DNA from: Promerops cafer | Taxonomy: Eukaryota; Chordata; Aves; Passeriformes; Nectariniidae | Assembly: GCA_013398275.1 (NCBI GenBank) | Contig: VZSE01009546.1 | Location: forward strand, 2,813,385 to 2,877,384 | DNA: 64,000 nucleotides | Direction: 5' to 3' | Shown: piece after piece, positions 53,030-64,000 of the stretch | How positions within the stretch are numbered: the first letter of the stretch is position 1 | Layout: every line of letters begins with the position of its first letter | Made by a program: the position numbers and the translations under genes | Notes under the pieces: generated by a model | Told to the model about the DNA's origin: nothing | What the model saw: only the letters and a program-made list of their open reading frames with translations | Databases searched by the model: none

Positions 53030-54080
53030 GTTCACTCTCTTGCTGGGTGCCTCTCTTGTGCTTCTCACATGTGTCCCTGCTCCCCCTTCATGATCTCAAG
53101 CTTTTCCTGCCCTGCCTTTGTGAGCAGCTCTCTGCATTGTCCTTATGTTCTCTCTGTGCGCTCTCCCCAGCAGGAGAGAGACCTCAGGGAGCAGATTACA
53201 TTATGGGACTGCAATTTTTTGTTGTTTCGGTCTTAGCTGTGAAGGAAAACAGTCCTTGATGCCTCTTACAGGTTCTCCTGCTTGCAAAGGTCTCTGATAA
53301 GATTTTTGCCCTTTAAGATACCACTTTTAGATCATTCTCACTGTCTGCTGTGTCTTCTCACATACTTTGTATGCTTCTTGTATGGTCTGTGTTATGGTTC
53401 AGACCTATGGGCTCTGCTTGGTAGCCTTGAGCTTTGACTTCTGCTTGGCTTTGGCTCCCAAACTGGCTGGTGGGGGAAGCTGGCTTCCACCAAGCAGCTG
53501 GATTTCCTGTCATCTCAGTGCCAAGCTACTATCTGCTCTCTGTAGCTCTCTGACGTCAGAATATAACATATTTTCAGTATTTAATAGTGAGTTTGTTGGC
53601 AGATCTTCCAATACTTTCCTGAGCTGCTCTTCTGTTTCAGTCTGTGGTGGTCCTGTCCCCTCACAGGGACTCAGGCTCCAGTTTCACAGTGTTTGATGTG
53701 CAGCATTAGAGCAGCAACTTGCTCTCCCACGGTTTTACCTTCCATCACAAATACCAAGCAGTTAAAAACAACGTTCTATTCATGTTTTCTGTCAAGAGCA
53801 GCACTCCCTATATGTCACTGCTCTCATCTCATGATTTGGCACTTCCTGCAGTCCTGACTGTATTTTTGGTGTAGTGGAAACTGTCTTTGAGCAAGGACAA
53901 ATTCACTGCACCCTATGCAGACTCTCTGACGAATGCAGGTTTCTAACGTGTGCTCCTGGCTCCCTCTCTGCCCCCCTACTGCCTCTGTGGAGGCCCTTTT
54001 CCCTTCAGACCATGTCCTCCCCTTAACTCCTTCTCTTTCAGCCTCTGAAAGGCTTCAGAGGTTTATGTTGGAATAAGAGT
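53030..54080. other. C/T-rich intronic block of unknown origin
   Basis: The composition changes to C/T-rich with many TCTC, CTGC and CCCT words and short frames of 60-110 codons on the + strand. I recognise no protein domain, LTR border or CR1 block in it. It may be an unidentified, decayed transposon. Confidence 0.4.
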
Positions 54081-56984
54081 TTCAATTTTTTTTAAAGTAC
54101 ATCAGTCCAGTTCAGCTGTTCATTTTGCCACAGTGTACTTAAACCACCTTTTTTACATATCAGACAGCTCTGCCAAGTGACTAGAGACTGACTGGCCACG
54201 GGAAGGCTGGAAGTACCACTTGGCATCATGGTAGTAGAAAAAGAAGTAGCTAATGGCACCAGGCAGATAATCAGATACATGTGAAGGGGGGGTCAACATA
54301 ATGTGGGAAATTCTCTACCCAGAAGGTAGAGAAAAGCTGGGAATCCAAAAACCCTGCCGTGTGAATTAGGAAGCTTCCTAGTTATGGTGGATACAGTTAT
54401 ATCTGCAACAAGGCCAAAAGAACAATGACGGATTTTATATGGCAAATAAAGTCAGGATGTGAAAAAGTCTAGATGTATGCCTTGCAGAGATAGGAGAAAG
54501 TTTTAAGTTTAATAACGGATTATTGTGTATTGTTTTTTAGGGTGTACAAGAAGCCTTTTGTTAAAAATAATCCCACGTGTGCTCTTCTATGATTGCTGAA
54601 GTAAAATCTCTGTTATGCTTTTGCATTATGCTATTGGCTAAGTAAATTCATTGAAAAGGCTCTGTAACGAGGCTAAACTTGGTTCTGCTAGTGTGCATGG
54701 ACTTTGTCATCTCCTGATCTCTGGCTTTGGATTGTATGAGACAAAGATGACAGAATAAAAAGTCCTAAGTCTGCATTATCTAGCAGTCCCCATCCCGTTT
54801 GTAGACACAAAACAAACTGGCAACTCGTGAAATTTCTGTACATTGAAGAGGTGGTGGTGAGAGATAAGACTGAGACTGTTGATCAGAAAACATCAGGAAT
54901 TCATAAGCACCCCTAAAGGAAGCATCTGACAATTTTGAGAAGGAAAGCATTTAATATTAGATGTTAAATCTAAACACAGCAAAGCATGGAAACATAAACA
55001 GTTTACAAGTGTAGCCTGTAATGTCACCATGAAGAAGAATAAGATATTTTCAAAACTCACCTTATTTGTCACCAGGAATGACAAAACCCAACCATAATCA
55101 TGATGCTACAGACATGAGTGGGTGACTACAGGCAGATTTAAGGGAGAACAAAGGTATCTGTCTGCACACAGCCAGTGTCATACAAATGAGGACCAGCTCT
55201 CTGCTAGTTTGTGTCAATAAATATGCATGACTGCTGAGCTATGAGCCTTTTATTTGTATGTAGTAAACCCTAATAAACCCCTGATTAGTCTGAACATCAT
55301 GTGGGAGCAGGTAAACAAAATAGTATTTCCATCCTGGTTCTAAGGTTTACAGCCATTACCATTTCTAGTAAGAAAGATTATCATACGTTCATCATATTGA
55401 TATTTAGAGGCTGCATTAGTACTTGGAAGTAGGTCCCTAAGATGTGTGGAGACTCATTACTGGGGCAGTTTTTCACTGTCAGTAGGTGCACTTAAAACCT
55501 TGTTTGCAATAGAGATGTTCTTCTGTCTAGCAACAATCTGAAGTTCACAGGCATGGAAAATTACCTTCAACATTAGCATATTTAAATTAAGCACCGAAAA
55601 GTTCTCATGGAAGAAGAGGAAGAGAGAAAAGTACACTGGCCATCTTCAGTGTTTCTGCAGCATGGAAAATGGTTTTGCTGCAGATTTGTTACTAGCTTGA
55701 GGCATACATTTGTCTGTTTAATAGTTTAATTTTATCTGCAACAGTGAGAAAGAACATCAAAAACCTGGTAAGTTAGTAGCTTGGGTGTTTTCCCCCATCC
55801 TGTGACTTACAATAGTAAGTCATATCAAGATGAAGCTGGTGGTTACTCCTGGCAGTCATACCATGTGCCCCCTGTAGATCTTTCTGCCAAGAAGAGGATC
55901 TTGTGCCCACTGCCACCTTCTCAGAAGGTGCAGAGTGGCTTTGTTACACTCACCACATCAGGAGGAGCTTGACTGAGAGCTGGACATGGTGCCTACCTTG
56001 TCCTCCCCCTCATTCTGCAGCCACACTCCTTATTTTCCACATCCCCAAGGTGGAGACGAACTTGCAGAGCAATGTAAAACATACACAGTAACTTTCATTC
56101 AAAATTAGAAGTTCAGTTAGAAAGCAGGATATTGATTAAAACAATCAGGGCGTGGGAGGCATGGAAAGTTGCAGTTTTCCTGTGCCATTCACATATGTAA
56201 AATTTCTGGACTTCTTGCTGGGGCATCTAAACATGATCAGGTCATAGTCCTCAGGTCTGAGTCTTTGGCTGTCCTACCTCTGTGTGGTTAGAAACCAGTT
56301 ACACGCTAGGTCTTCACTTTTCCTGCTTTCATTTTACAATCTCCAGTTGCAAATTGTGTGGAAAATGATTCATCCTAAACAACCAAAATGTTAATGGGAT
56401 GCAATATGAAATAATTCAGATTGCATAATCCTGTTTTAAATGCAACATAATAGACCTATTGTTAACTTACAAAGGTATGAATGAAAGTCTTTCTGAAATG
56501 GCACAGGAAGATATTAACCAATACTAACCAAGAATATTGAGACTATGCAGCCTTTAAAATAGAGCTCTTTCTATTGCCTTTTTGTTTTCCCCCTTAAGGA
56601 CCCTGACACTCAAAAAATTAGAATATTCTTCTGATTTTCTTCACACTAGAGAATAAACACTAAAAACTGCATGTTTGTATTTAATGTAGTAAATCTTCCT
56701 AGTAATGTGTTATTACTTTTCAGGTGTATTCTATGAGATTGATACCAGAGTAAATCTACAAGAAACATTAATACATCATCGAAAAGCACACTGAAGTGTG
56801 TATTCATAATTTTGTACATCCTGCTCGGAAGCCTGAGATGCCAATGACTTCTTCAGCATCCTCATGCAGCACGCTCTCCCCTCCTGGCATTGGTGCATGA
56901 GCTGGTGTTTACTTAGGACTTAACATGACTTAATTTTTGTTTGCTGGATGTCAATTTTGTTTTGCTGTATGCTTCAATTAACAG

Positions 56985-57133
56985 GTGTGTATGTAACATA
57001 GACTGCAGTGGATACAGTTTTAATCCTGTATGTGCTTCTGATGGAAGTTCCTATAACAATCCGTGCTTTGTCAGAGAGGCATCATGTCTGAGGCAAGAGC
57101 AGATTGACATCAGGCACCTTGGGCACTGCTCAG
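56985..57133 (+). CDS. TMEFF1: TMEFF1 coding exon (follistatin module 2, Kazal part)
   Basis: This exon has 149 nt, enters in phase 2 (one base completes Gly) and leaves in phase 1, with the weak donor GTAGGA. It encodes 49 residues from CVCNIDCSGYSFNPVCASDG through SSYNNPCFVREASCLRQEQI to DIRHLGHCS. The cysteines continue the FOLN half and complete the second Kazal unit (PVCASDGSSYNNPCFVREASC). It is almost identical to mammalian TMEFF1. The acceptor (CAATTAACAG) has a poor pyrimidine tract and the donor is weak, so inclusion may depend on exonic enhancers. There is no frameshift or missing cysteine. Confidence 0.97.
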
Positions 57134-58015
57134 GTAGGATTAATTTTGGTTTTCTGGTAAATGTAAATTCTGACATAACTGGGTTTGGTAGACTTCCCCT
57201 TTTCCATTTTGGTCAGAAGTCACTGACGCAGTTATCAGTGAACTCATCACCTGTAATTTTGAATTCCCCACACTACACACATAGTGCTGTGTTTACATTG
57301 CCTTTCTTTGGCTGCTCTTACCTGGAAAGACAGGAAAAGCTCTGGGGAAAATCTAAGCAATAATCCAACAGTTCTTACATGAGGGGGTCGTAAGAGAACA
57401 GAAGGAATATGGGTGTGTGGGAAATCCTCCCTCTTGTTGCTGTGGGCTATAAAATGTGCTTCCAGTGTGAGTCAGGTTGGGCCCTGATTGCACAAACATT
57501 GATCCATTATTCTTAAGGATCTTTTCAAACCAAAGTGATTCTATAATTTCCTTTTCCAGTGTTGGAATGGTCCACTGGAGCCCTCTGTCTACTGCCTTGT
57601 AGCTAATCCTGTCCATAATCCTTCAGTTTTGGGGGCTTGCATTTAGTACTTTCTCTATTAGGGAAATATTAGGGAATATTTAGGGAACAACAGCTTTCTA
57701 CCAACTTTTTGCCAGTTACACCTAGATCTGTAACTTGTGCAGTTCCAACACCAAAACAAACTGTCACCAAAATTACCTAGGTCCATACCACAGAAAAGTT
57801 TTTAGTTCAAAACCTAAAGCTTGAGGTGTGCCATGTGTTGGTCGGGACACGGGGTTACTGACTAGGTGTGGGAGGAACAATGTGGGAATGTGTCCAGCTT
57901 TACTGCAATTTAAAATAGGTTTTTGAATATTATTCTCACTTATCAGTGATGCACACATAGTGGTCTAGAAAATGTCCTTTCCTAATAAGTAACCATGCGT
58001 GTATTCATCACCTAG
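57134..58015 (+). other. TMEFF1: TMEFF1 intron 6
   Basis: This is the shortest intron (882 nt), from GTAGGA to CACCTAG. It contains no recognised repeat beyond the short GGGAATATT-type repetition at 57657-57688. Both its splice sites are weak matches to consensus. Confidence 0.9.
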
Positions 58016-58081
58016 AAACAGATGACACAAATGCACTTGGAAAGAAAGATGACGGCCTGCAGTATCGGCCAGAAGTGAAAG
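58016..58081 (+). CDS. TMEFF1: TMEFF1 66-nt exon (juxta-EGF linker)
   Basis: This exon of 66 nt is phase 1-1, lies after CACCTAG and before GTACAG, and encodes (after the split Glu) TDDTNALGKKDDGLQYRPEV and K. It corresponds to the TDTDDTSLLGKKDDGLQYRPDVK linker of mammalian TMEFF1. It has no cysteines and is very charged. It connects the second follistatin module to the EGF module. The short length, the weak acceptor and donor and the symmetric phases make it a plausible alternative exon, although it is a constant part of the reference protein. Confidence 0.94.
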
Positions 58082-58217
58082 GTACAGTGCAGACTTTGTG
58101 CTTTTCGGTCACGGCTTCACAAGATGAGAAAATAGAGCATGCAAGTCTCTTCTAGTGTGCCTTACAGCTCTGACTCCTGTAACTGAGACAGACCTGTGAA
58201 CAGCTTCTTTCTTACAG

Positions 58218-58253
58218 CGCGTTGCAAGGCTAGCAGGAAGATGTGCATGATTT
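58218..58253 (+). CDS. Candidate in-frame cassette microexon of TMEFF1 (36 nt)
   Basis: The stretch is preceded by TTCTTTCTTACAG, with CTGAC at 58170-58174 as a possible branch point, and followed by GTAAGTTTTG, a near-ideal donor. It is 36 nt long and fits phase 1-1, so splicing between the neighbouring exons would keep the frame. It would change the junction Asp into ARCKASRKMCMI followed by Tyr (a gain of 12 residues). No stop codon occurs in this frame. Two cysteines and a basic patch (KASRK) would be added just before the EGF module. I know of no reference isoform with this segment. It may be a chance decoy, hence the low confidence. Confidence 0.3.
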
Positions 58254-58539
58254 GTAAGTTTTGCCTGCTGTATTCCTCTAAGATGCCCAACTGCTCAATA
58301 CCCTGTGCAGTGGCCACAGGATTGGACTCCCTCCAAAGGCTGTGAAAATGACTTTACTGAAAGACACCAAGCTGTGACAGTCCTGATGAAAAAACAGCAC
58401 AAGCATCCCAGCCATGATCCCACCTTTTCTGTTAACTTCTGGGAAAAAATGGATGATTCTGTATTTGTTAGGTTGTTTTAAAATATTTTCAGTAAACTAA
58501 TATGATGAATGACATTGCTTGAAAATGTTTCACCTGCAT

Positions 58540-60550
58540 GAACCCTACTTTACCTTTTAATAACCTTTAATGCCTCAACTTTTTCTTCATCCCTGTTAGT
58601 CAGATGATCATACACATCAAGTATCACTCCAATGCTTTCTTTAGCCCTCCTGTTGCTAGTAACACACTTGAAAAAGCCCTTCTTGTTATCTTACACTACA
58701 CTGGCCAGATCCAGTTCTAAATGAGCTTTGGTCTTTTGTGTCTTGTCCCTGCACATATGAACCACAGCTCTGTACTCTTCCTGTGAAGCCTTCCAGTGGC
58801 CATACAAATTCTCTTTCCTCTTGAGCACCATGGAGGGTTCCCTGTTCAGTCAAGCTGGTCTTATACCCCACTTGCTCGACTTACAATGCAGTGGAATTGT
58901 CTGCTCCTGTGCTTCTAAAGGCACTTCTTAAACCTTGACCAGCCCTCATGGACCCCTCCAAAGCAGATTGCCAGGGTACTCTGCTAAAGAACTCCATGAA
59001 TAGCTTGAAGGTTTTTTCTACTGAAATCCAGGGTAGCAATGCCAGTGTCCTTTTTTCTCATTGTGCTGAAAGCTCAACCATTAAACTCAACCATTTCGTG
59101 ATCACTATGGCCAAGACAGACACCTCAAATTACACCCCCCATGAGCCCTCTATTCACAAACAGCAAGCCTAGGAGGGCTTGGCTCACTGAGTGCATCTGG
59201 CAAGAAGTTATTATCTCCTGCAAATGTCAAGAAAATCCTGTTCATCACAGCAATATTATATTCCCAGGTGATGTGTGCAAAGTTAAAAATCTCCCATAAG
59301 GACAAGGGCTAGCAATCCAGAAATTTCTCATCATTGCTTATAGAATAAGTCATCAGTCCTCACATCCTGGCTGGGCACTCAGTGGTAGACATCCACTACC
59401 ACGTTTCCTTATTTTCCATCCTTCTAGCCCTCACCCAGAGGCTCTCAACCACGTCAGCACTAACTGTAAGTGCTGTACAATCACCTCTCCCCTACATACA
59501 ACTTGTCTGCTCTGCCTGTCACTCCAGAACATCCTGTAGCCCTCCATCTCAACACTCCACTTGTGGACTCATTCTACCAACTCATGCAAATACGAGTGAT
59601 ATTGTAGCTCTGGGAGCTGACCAGTGCTTCTAGTTCATCCTGTTTGTTTCTCATGCTGTGTGTGTTGGTGTTCCAGCATTTCAAATGTGTTCCTGAGCTC
59701 TCCATGCTCCCAGGAGCAGTGCAAGTGTTCCCACTAGCACTTGCTACCCTCAGGTGATGCCATGTGACTTACCTACTGCAATGGTGTTGGAATCCCCTTC
59801 CCCCATCAATTCTAGTTTAAAGCCCTCTCCAACCTGCCAGCTTACACCCAAAAAGTGATTTTACCCTTCAGGACATGTAGGTTCCATCAGGCCCCAACAT
59901 ACCTTGTCTCTTCCATGATTTAAAACCCCAAAATTTTGGTGGAAACACCAGTCCCAGAGCAAAGTATTGACATCCCAGGCTCACCTGTTTCTTTCAAGTT
60001 TCCCCTCATTATTGTCAGGATGGAAGGGAAACACTATCTATGTTCCCAAATTTCTTTTAGCATTGTCCCCAGGATTTCTGAAATCTCATTTGATTGACCT
60101 CAGGCTTTTTGTTGCTATGTCATCATTAGTGACCACATAAAAGAGCAGCAGTGAGTAGTAGTCTGAAAGTTGCAATAACCTCTTCAGTCTTGTGGTGGCA
60201 TCTCTAATTCAGGTCCCAGGGAGGAAGAATACATCCCTGAAAAGAGAATCCAGTCTGCAAATGGGTGCTTATATTCTGCACAGGAAGGGATCACAAATGA
60301 ACATAACTCACTCTTCTTTCTCCTCAGTGCTGGTCTTAATGCAGGTTTTGTTGCAAGGGGTTGGTACCTTTTCTGTTAGCTCTGGTCTTCAGGCTTTTTC
60401 TGTCATTGTACTTGTTTTGCACTCCGATGGCTTCCCTGAGTAAAGCCATCCCACCATGGCTTCCAACATTCCTTGTGTTCTTCTTGAAAAGTCATTCAGT
60501 GCCGAAAAGCTTCATACATTTCTCTCTTTTCACAAATTCTCTTATTTTCG
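58540..60550 (-). mobile_element. Decayed CR1 LINE, 5' half with endonuclease and linker region
   Basis: The minus strand carries broken pieces of CR1 ORF2 in the right order. NKQDELEALVSSQSYNI (about 59650-59600) is the start of the endonuclease, followed by an NES...WR-type segment near 59560-59500. Far downstream on that strand is NKKGFFKCVTSNRRAKESIG (about 58690-58630), followed by LTNRDEEKVEALK (about 58600-58560). The portion 59700-60550 would then be the upstream ORF1/5' region, less certain. Many stops and frameshifts are present. The reverse transcriptase and 3' end are missing, the reverse of the usual CR1 5' truncation. Confidence 0.75.
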
Positions 60551-62184
60551 CTGCATATGATGTACCAGTTGGAGTGATTTAATGTCAATTTTCACTTACA
60601 TTATGAAGGTATAAAAGGCACCAAATGCAATATACATCTTATTATGTAATGTAATGAAACACCACTTTCAGTTCCTATTCCAAAGAGGTAACAGCCTTTT
60701 ATTCATTGCATGTAAATTGCACTTGAAATCTAGTTAGTGGAAAAACCATTGTATATAATTATTATTATTAAAGTGTATGGCTTGTGCACTCTCACATTCA
60801 GCAAATGATGTGCATGGAGACAGTATGCTTCATGAAAAAAGGTTGTTTTGAAATTTTTTAATACAGTACTCAGGTCTCTTTAGATAGTGAAAGCCTAAAG
60901 TGAACTTCTTTGAATTTTTTTTTTTTTCATCCAGGGTAGGAGAACTGTCCACACTCCTGCCTGTTTGCTTTTGGTTTCAGTTCCTGTGAGTTAATCTTGT
61001 TCTCTGAATGGATAATATCTTTTAGTCTCTAGAACTGTGACAGTCTCCTCCTGCAGTGCAAGTGTCTACCTAAAGTTCCATCAGAAAGGTCTCTCCTGAG
61101 ATTCAGCTGGCTGGGTGGTTTTGTCATACCAAGATGAGCATCAGGGTTTCAGTTTTTATGCATGACTCTTCCTTCTGGTGAAGGTTTTGAACTCCTGTAT
61201 CCAGTCACTCTTTCAAGGCTCCTACACCAGTTATATCTTTCACTTTGAAGCTCTGAAGCAGGTCTCTCTGATTAAAAATGGATTCCTGTCAAAAGGGAGG
61301 TAAATGTCTATTTTACACTATGAATCACCTCCTGCATTTAATATCTCCTTGCTTGATGTAAGTTTTGCCTCTGACCTATGTGTGGATGTCTGGCCACTTT
61401 TCAGGGGATGCACCTTTCAGTTTTCCACTGGGCCTCACATTCTGTATCAGTACATGTATTAAAACCAGATATGGTGCAGCTCTCTGAACATACTAATACA
61501 ATTGTCTGTAGCTCATTACAAGGTTTGATTGGAACCAGATATGACAGTAATTAAATTCTTGGAAAAGGAGGGAGGTGATAATTTTGGGATGAGGCATCCA
61601 AAATTTCTCCTCTTAGACATGTCGCCGTGTAGTCTATTCCATCAGTGCAGTAGTGGACACACTGTCAGTATTAGTAAATGTTCTTCCCTTGTGTCAAGTC
61701 CTCTGTATCCTCAAAACAGCCTGAATTAACAGGCTTCCTTATATCTAAAACCTTTAATACAGTGTTGGGGTTTTTTCTCCAGAACCAAATTAAAATAGAT
61801 TCCAGACATTTTCAGAAAAAAAACTAAAACAGCAGCTTATCTCTTTTTTTGTCATGTAAAATACATTCTCTGTCTTGCTGGTGTAATTTCAGTTATCTGG
61901 AACTGTATAAGAGATTTCTTCTTCACAGTCCCTTTTTCTATATTGTCTTTTATTTGTGAATCTATAGTTTATTGCCTCAGAAATGAACACAATTCCATAA
62001 TTACGCTCACATCTTAAGATCAGTGTTCTTCAGAGAAGTTCATTATGAAATACCAACTTCTGTGTTTAGGACTTCTTTGCCGAAAAGTTTTTGGGGAAAA
62101 ATGGTTGACCAGAGCTTTGGGTAGTTTTGGTAACAGGACAGAAGCATGAAAGATGTTGGGGCAGAAGGGGCAGCCTTCCTGTGC

Positions 62185-62718
62185 TTGGCTAAGTGCCCAC
62201 CAGCTGCTTGCTCTATCCCAGCTTCCCTTGGGATGATGGAAGAGAGAATTAGGAAAGCACACATGAGAGAACCCATTGGTGAAGCTAAAGGCAGTTTAAG
62301 AAGCAAAGAGGGGAAGAAAAAGAGGAAAAAAACCCAAGAGATGCAAAAGCTTTCACTCACAATATCCCATCAGCAGACGGATGATCAGCCAACCTCTGAG
62401 CAACTGCCACCTTGGAAATACCACAACTATACTTTTTATTGCTGAGCACGATGTCATATGGCATGGGATATTCCTGTGGCCAGTTTGGGTCAGCTGTCCT
62501 GGCTGTCCTGCCTTCCCAGGCTCTTGCCCACTCCCAGTCTTCTTGCTGAGGGGAGAAGCAGAGTGAGAAGCAGAGGAAGTCGATGCTCTGTGAGCTCCCT
62601 TCAGCAACAGCCAAAACAGTGTTGTGTTACCATTATTATTTCAGCCAGAAATCTAAACCACAGCACTCCATCAGCTGCTGTGAAGGAGGTTAACTCCATC
62701 CCAGCCAAAACCAGCACA
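62185..62718 (-). mobile_element. Degraded solo LTR, same avian ERV family
   Basis: It shares with the element at 15973 the blocks AAAGGCAGTTTAAGAAGC, GATGTCATATGGCATGGGATATTCC, TGTGGCCAGTTTGGGTCAGCTGTCC, GAAGGAGGTTAACTCCATCC and the end CAAAACCAGCACA. It is more diverged, and the left border is blurred: the CTAAGTGCCCACCAGCTGCTTGCTC block suggests it starts near 62150-62190. Sense is the minus strand. No internal retroviral genes are adjacent. Confidence 0.75.
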
Positions 62719-63298
62719 CCTCCCAAAGGAATGGGTATTTTGAACACACTTCAATATTTTTAACTTCTTCCTCCATAAAAATGTTTCTCTGAGGAAGACT
62801 GCTATTGAAGTGTGTTTGATTTCAACTTTAACCACCAGTGATTCCAATCAGATCTGGGCTGTATCAAGTGGTTTTCTACCCAGTAATCATAAAATGTGGT
62901 CCAACATCTTTCTAATCCTTTTTAGAGGGTTCTTTTTCATCTGTTTACACATGGGAGAGAGCTCTCTGTATCTATGTATTAGCTCCTTGCCCCAGTGCCA
63001 ATGACAAAGCTTCTGCTGATCTTCCTGCTTTGGTTTGTTTCTGTCACGAACACTTTTCTCCTTTTTGAGAAACCTGATACAAAAAGCATATTTAGATGTC
63101 TCTGAGGATCATTTTCCAGTGCAGTACATACTAGCAAATCTCTGTAGGTGACCCTGAAACTTCCCCCTTAAGCCTCTGCTTTATTATTCTCTATCCTTTA
63201 CTCACTGCAAGTTTTTAAGGATACGCTATTCTTGGTTAAGAGTTTTAAATTAACATCATAGACCCATGTATAATTGTTTATGTATATTTCTTTTCAAG

Positions 63299-63422
63299 AT
63301 GCCAGTGATCAAAGAGAAGACATTTACATTGGAAACCACATACCTTGTTCAGAAAGCTTCAATGGTTACTGTATACACGGAAAATGTGAATTCATTTATT
63401 CCACTCAGAAGGCTTCCTGCCG
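63299..63422 (+). CDS. TMEFF1: TMEFF1 coding exon (start of the EGF-like module)
   Basis: This exon of 124 nt enters in phase 1 and leaves in phase 2, between TTTCAAG and GTAAGT. After the split Asp it encodes ASDQREDIYIGNHIPCSESF, NGYCIHGKCEFIYSTQKASC and two bases of Arg. This is the membrane-proximal EGF-like module up to its fourth cysteine (C-x7-C-x4-C-x10-C). The remaining two cysteines and the membrane segment lie in exons beyond the window. Relative to mammalian TMEFF1 (GNHMPCPENLNGYC), the PENL positions are SESF. An overlapping + strand frame from 63266 is only a shadow. Confidence 0.97.
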
Positions 63423-64000
63423 GTAAGTCCTTCATATCTCCAAAATGTGATTGAAATCACTGTAAAGCTTAATCAAAATGCTCTCTAGACATAATGACAG
63501 GATGTATCACTCTGTGATATCTAAGCAGTGGCACAGGAGTAGTATCCCTGTGCTGTGGGCAGCACCCAACTGCTCCAGTCAGGAGGGAGATAGTGCTCAG
63601 AGAGGCTAGGTGAGTCAGTACATCAGAACCTGAATCCCTCTGAGGAGTGTATCAGTGTTGCCTTATTTTCAGCTGCTAAATCTCAGCCTGTTCTTACACT
63701 ATCTGTACATTTTATTGTTCCTGTCGTAAAGTCTCTCTAGAGAATCAATACCTTATTTTTAACATTTATTGCCCTTTTTCACAATAATGGGCTTCATCTA
63801 GAGAGTAAAAAATTGCAAAATATTCTTTAGCCCACACCTTTTGTCTGCAGTGTAAACTAGAAACTCAGAACACTCAGTATTAAACCCTTCAGTGTTTTCC
63901 AGAATTTATGAATGTTCCTTAGCTCCCAGATAATTTTTTCCTTTACATTTCACCGATCGAATTCTGTATCTTTGTTTTCCTCCAAATTATTATTATTATT
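63423..64000 (+). other. TMEFF1: TMEFF1 intron 8, 5' part
   Basis: It starts with a strong GTAAGT donor and runs off the window. It contains no further exon; the last 16 bases are an ATT trinucleotide run (63985-64000), possibly the start of a microsatellite. Confidence 0.9.

Larger units (their letters stand above)
45173..56984 (+). other. TMEFF1: TMEFF1 intron 5
   Basis: This is the longest complete intron (11812 nt), from GTATGT to a weak acceptor TGCTTCAATTAACAG. It contains an ATCTATAT-type repeat near 46478-46500, a 17-base poly-A (46788-46804), a CR1 3' end (48226-48502), an antisense CR1 segment (49986-50500) and a C/T-rich stretch (about 53030-54080). No exon candidate was convincing. 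Confidence 0.9.
58082..63298 (+). other. TMEFF1: TMEFF1 intron 7
   Basis: The intron is 5217 nt, from GTACAG to TTTCTTTTCAAG. It contains a candidate 36-nt cassette exon (58218-58253), a decayed CR1 5' half (about 58540-60550) and a solo LTR (about 62185-62718). The stretch 60560-62180 is unremarkable apart from T/A runs. Confidence 0.9.

Noticed and set aside
62353..62614. Overlapping frames on the minus strand and a 101-codon frame on the plus strand
   Set aside because: These frames are read through the solo LTR and do not represent genes.
24259..63422. Assignment to the paralogue TMEFF2
   Set aside because: The exon translations (RESDVRVCDESSCKYGG, NIDCSGYSFNPVCASDGSSY, GKKDDGLQYRP) match TMEFF1. 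TMEFF2 has different residues at these sites.
63266..63454. 62-codon plus-strand frame overlapping the EGF exon
   Set aside because: It reads the exon in another frame and runs into intron 8; the true frame gives the conserved EGF sequence.

Overview
The window is single-copy vertebrate DNA, AT-rich and mostly intronic. It carries one recognisable gene on the + strand: TMEFF1 (tomoregulin-1), a single-pass membrane protein with two follistatin/Kazal modules and one EGF-like module. Seven internal coding exons (703 nt in all) can be placed exactly. They join in frame with AG/GT splice borders and match the vertebrate TMEFF1 protein from just after the signal-peptide exon to the start of the EGF module. 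The first exon (signal peptide, promoter) is not recognisable in the window and should lie upstream. The exons for the end of the EGF module, the membrane segment and the cytoplasmic tail lie beyond position 64000. No other gene, RNA gene or CpG island was found.

The organism is most likely a bird. The dispersed repeats are CR1 LINE pieces with the typical avian 3' consensus, plus solo LTRs of a family common in bird genomes. There are no Alu, L1 or mammalian SINEs. Human TMEFF1 lies in 9q31, which I recall as largely Z-linked in birds, so Z linkage is a reasonable inference but cannot be shown here.

Layout: 1-24258 is intron 1 (partial), with an old CR1 reverse-transcriptase relic (5780-6560), a solo LTR (15973-16541), a CR1 (18700-18990) and several conserved-looking noncoding stretches. 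24259-34230 holds the exons for the first follistatin module and a 27-nt microexon with an SGSG glycosaminoglycan-attachment-like motif. 45076-57133 holds the exons for the second follistatin module. 58016-63422 holds a 66-nt linker exon and the first EGF exon, separated by an intron with a decayed CR1 5' half. Intron 8 runs off the end.

The most interesting signal is a 36-nt stretch (58218-58253) in intron 7. It has a good acceptor, a strong GTAAGT donor, a matching 1-1 phase and no stop codon, and would add 12 residues with two cysteines just before the EGF module. With the real 27-nt and 66-nt exons, also phase 1-1, it suggests that the linkers of this protein may be adjusted by small in-frame exons. 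This is an inference from sequence; no transcript data were available.
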